The position numbers were made by a program, and so were the translations under genes. Of a stretch of 64,000 nucleotides of DNA, positions 63,099 through 64,000 are shown one piece after another. Source of the DNA: Nymphaea colorata (Eukaryota; Streptophyta; Magnoliopsida; Nymphaeales; Nymphaeaceae); the NCBI RefSeq assembly GCF_008831285.2, contig NC_045141.1:26091315-26155314 (forward strand), given 5' to 3'. The notes under the pieces were generated by a model. The model saw only the letters and a list, made by a program, of their open reading frames with translations. It did no database searches and was not told the DNA's origin. The first letter of the stretch is position 1; the number at the start of each line of letters is the position of its first letter.

Positions 63099-63632
63099 TC
63101 AGACGCGCTTGGCAGAGGGCTCCGTTCCAGTCGCCGGATACTTCGAAGCTACAGTTACCGTTGCCGGGAAAGCTGCGCCTGTGGCAGCTTCAGTGGTGCC
63201 GTAACCTGAGGCTGGTGGCTGAGTGGTGCCGTAACCTGAGGCTGGTGCCTGAGTGGTGCCGTAACCTGAGGCTGGTGCCTGAGTGGTGCCGTAACCTGCG
63301 GCTGGTGCCTGAGTGGTGCCGTAACCTGCGGCTGGTGCCTGAGTGGTGCCGAAACCTGCCTCTGGTGCCTGAGGGGCGCCATAAACGCCGGCGGTGCTAG
63401 ATGGGTGCAGGTCGGTGGATGGTGCATAAGCAGCGGCCGCCGGATGCACTCCAGCGGTCTGTCCATGGATGCCATGCACGCCCGCCGTAGCTTCATGCTT
63501 TGCCCGCTCTCTTTCGGCCTTGTGCTGCAGTTTGGCCTCGTGAAGGTGCATCTTGGCCTCAGCCACCTTGGCTTCCTTGCGCTGGTGTGCCATCTCTTTC
63601 TCGCCTTCTGTCCTAGCAGCCGCCTTCTCTGC
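63099..63632 (-). CDS. Late embryogenesis abundant protein, LEA_1 (group 4/D-113) type, last exon
   Basis: Hydrophilic desiccation-protective protein. Only the last exon is visible: it starts at 63632 after an acceptor TTTTGCAG and ends with TGA at 63101-63099, giving 177 residues. It begins in the LEA_1 helix-forming region, AEKAAARTEGEKEMAHQRKE followed by AKVAEAKMHLHEAKLQHKAE, which is rich in Ala, Lys and Glu. Then comes a Gly/His/Ala-rich stretch and six copies of a ten-residue unit of the GYGTTQAPAS type, ending near TEPSAKRV. The first exon, expected to encode MQS-type LEA_1 start sequence, is not found in 63633-64000 and should lie beyond the right edge. The protein should be disordered and cytosolic or nuclear. 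Its promoter is not in the window. Stress or seed expression is expected from the family, not seen here. Confidence 0.9.
   Translation of the reverse strand, partial: AEKAAARTEGEKEMAHQRKEAKVAEAKMHLHEAKLQHKAERERAKHEATAGVHGIHGQTAGVHPAAAAYAPSTDLHPSSTAGVYGAPQAPEAGFGTTQAPAAGYGTTQAPAAGYGTTQAPASGYGTTQAPASGYGTTQPPASGYGTTEAATGAAFPATVTVASKYPATGTEPSAKRV
63193..63372. repeat. 30-bp coding minisatellite in the LEA gene, six copies
   Basis: Unit starts at 63193, 63223, 63253, 63283, 63313 and 63343, each exactly 30 bases, with a diverged seventh at 63373. On the minus strand they encode ten-residue repeats: four GYGTT units, one GFGTT unit and one with an altered end. The exact length keeps frame whatever the copy number. 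Confidence 0.95.
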
Positions 63633-64000
63633 CTGCAAAATTTGCCGTAACTCAAATCACATTTCTTGAAAACAGAGGGTCGTCAGTAAATTAGTAATCA
63701 ACAAAAGGGTGCCCTCTTCGTTTCTCTATGTTAATAAAATGAACAATGAAAATGTCATCATAGTTCTTGGGTGTTCAATAGTTTAGGAAAGAACCATCTA
63801 TTGCTTTAATATAAGAAAGTGTGAAGGCTTGATGGTACCAAAATCTACGTTAGTAACCCACTAATTGTAAAAGTGAAAAACATAAGTTGTTAAATCTGCA
63901 CAAAGTTTGATCCCCAAAAGCGAGGAAATTAACTCATTTCAGTCAAAGCTTAACAACCTCTAAAACTTATACAATGCTCAATTGAGGTGAACGAACTGAA
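63633..64000 (-). other. LEA intron running off the right edge
   Basis: AT-rich sequence upstream of the LEA last exon. No LEA_1 first-exon sequence is present, so the intron continues past the window end. No other feature was seen. Confidence 0.7.

Noticed and set aside
63095-63400. Plus-strand open frame with repeated WCRNLRLVPE units
   Set aside because: It is the antisense reading of the LEA 30-bp minisatellite. The minus-strand frame has the LEA_1 domain and a splice acceptor.

Overview
This is nuclear DNA from a flowering plant. The coding segments are split by GT-AG introns, they match plant gene families (CSLD, SUPERMAN-type zinc finger, AHL, LEA_1), and the spaces between genes are AT-rich with many (GA)n and (TA)n tracts. 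The species cannot be fixed from the sequence alone. GC-rich coding in CSLD, the zinc finger and the first AHL gene would suit a monocot or an early-diverging angiosperm, but that is weak evidence.

Layout. Bases 1-1635 (minus) hold the first 511 residues of a pollen-type cellulose synthase-like D gene that runs off the left edge. At 5856-6478 (plus) is a SUPERMAN-like single C2H2 zinc-finger repressor gene whose frame is broken by an apparent one-base loss in a C run. A gene-poor stretch of nearly 15 kb follows. At 21329-22225 (plus) is an intronless clade A AHL gene (AHL21/23 type). Another gene-poor stretch of about 14 kb carries a decayed LINE 3' end at 26.0-26.3 kb and a degenerate minisatellite near 30 kb. 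At 37207-40542 (plus) is a five-exon clade B AHL gene with two AT-hooks. It converges on a 13-exon AP-2 mu gene (AP2M) at 43283-54597 (minus), whose deduced length of 438 residues equals my recollection of Arabidopsis AP2M. At 58086-62898 (plus) is a two-exon gene for a small plant-conserved protein of unknown function, with a 4.3-kb intron. It converges on a LEA_1-type gene whose last exon occupies 63099-63632 (minus) and whose first exon lies beyond the right edge.

The genes do not form a functional cluster: there is no operon-like or biosynthetic arrangement. Shared themes are limited. Two genes encode AT-hook/PPC chromatin proteins from two deep branches of one family, both with telo-box (AAACCCTAA) elements in their presumed leaders. 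CSLD (tip-growth wall synthesis) and AP2M (clathrin-mediated endocytosis) both act at the plasma membrane, but their closeness looks incidental.

I found no previously undescribed multi-gene system. The observations most worth checking are the frameshifted SUPERMAN-like gene, a stop-free 144-base intron inside the AHL PPC domain, a 30-bp coding minisatellite in the LEA gene, the unknown two-exon gene, a 396-bp tandem duplication in AP2M intron 1, and a 104-bp perfect palindrome made of three microsatellites.
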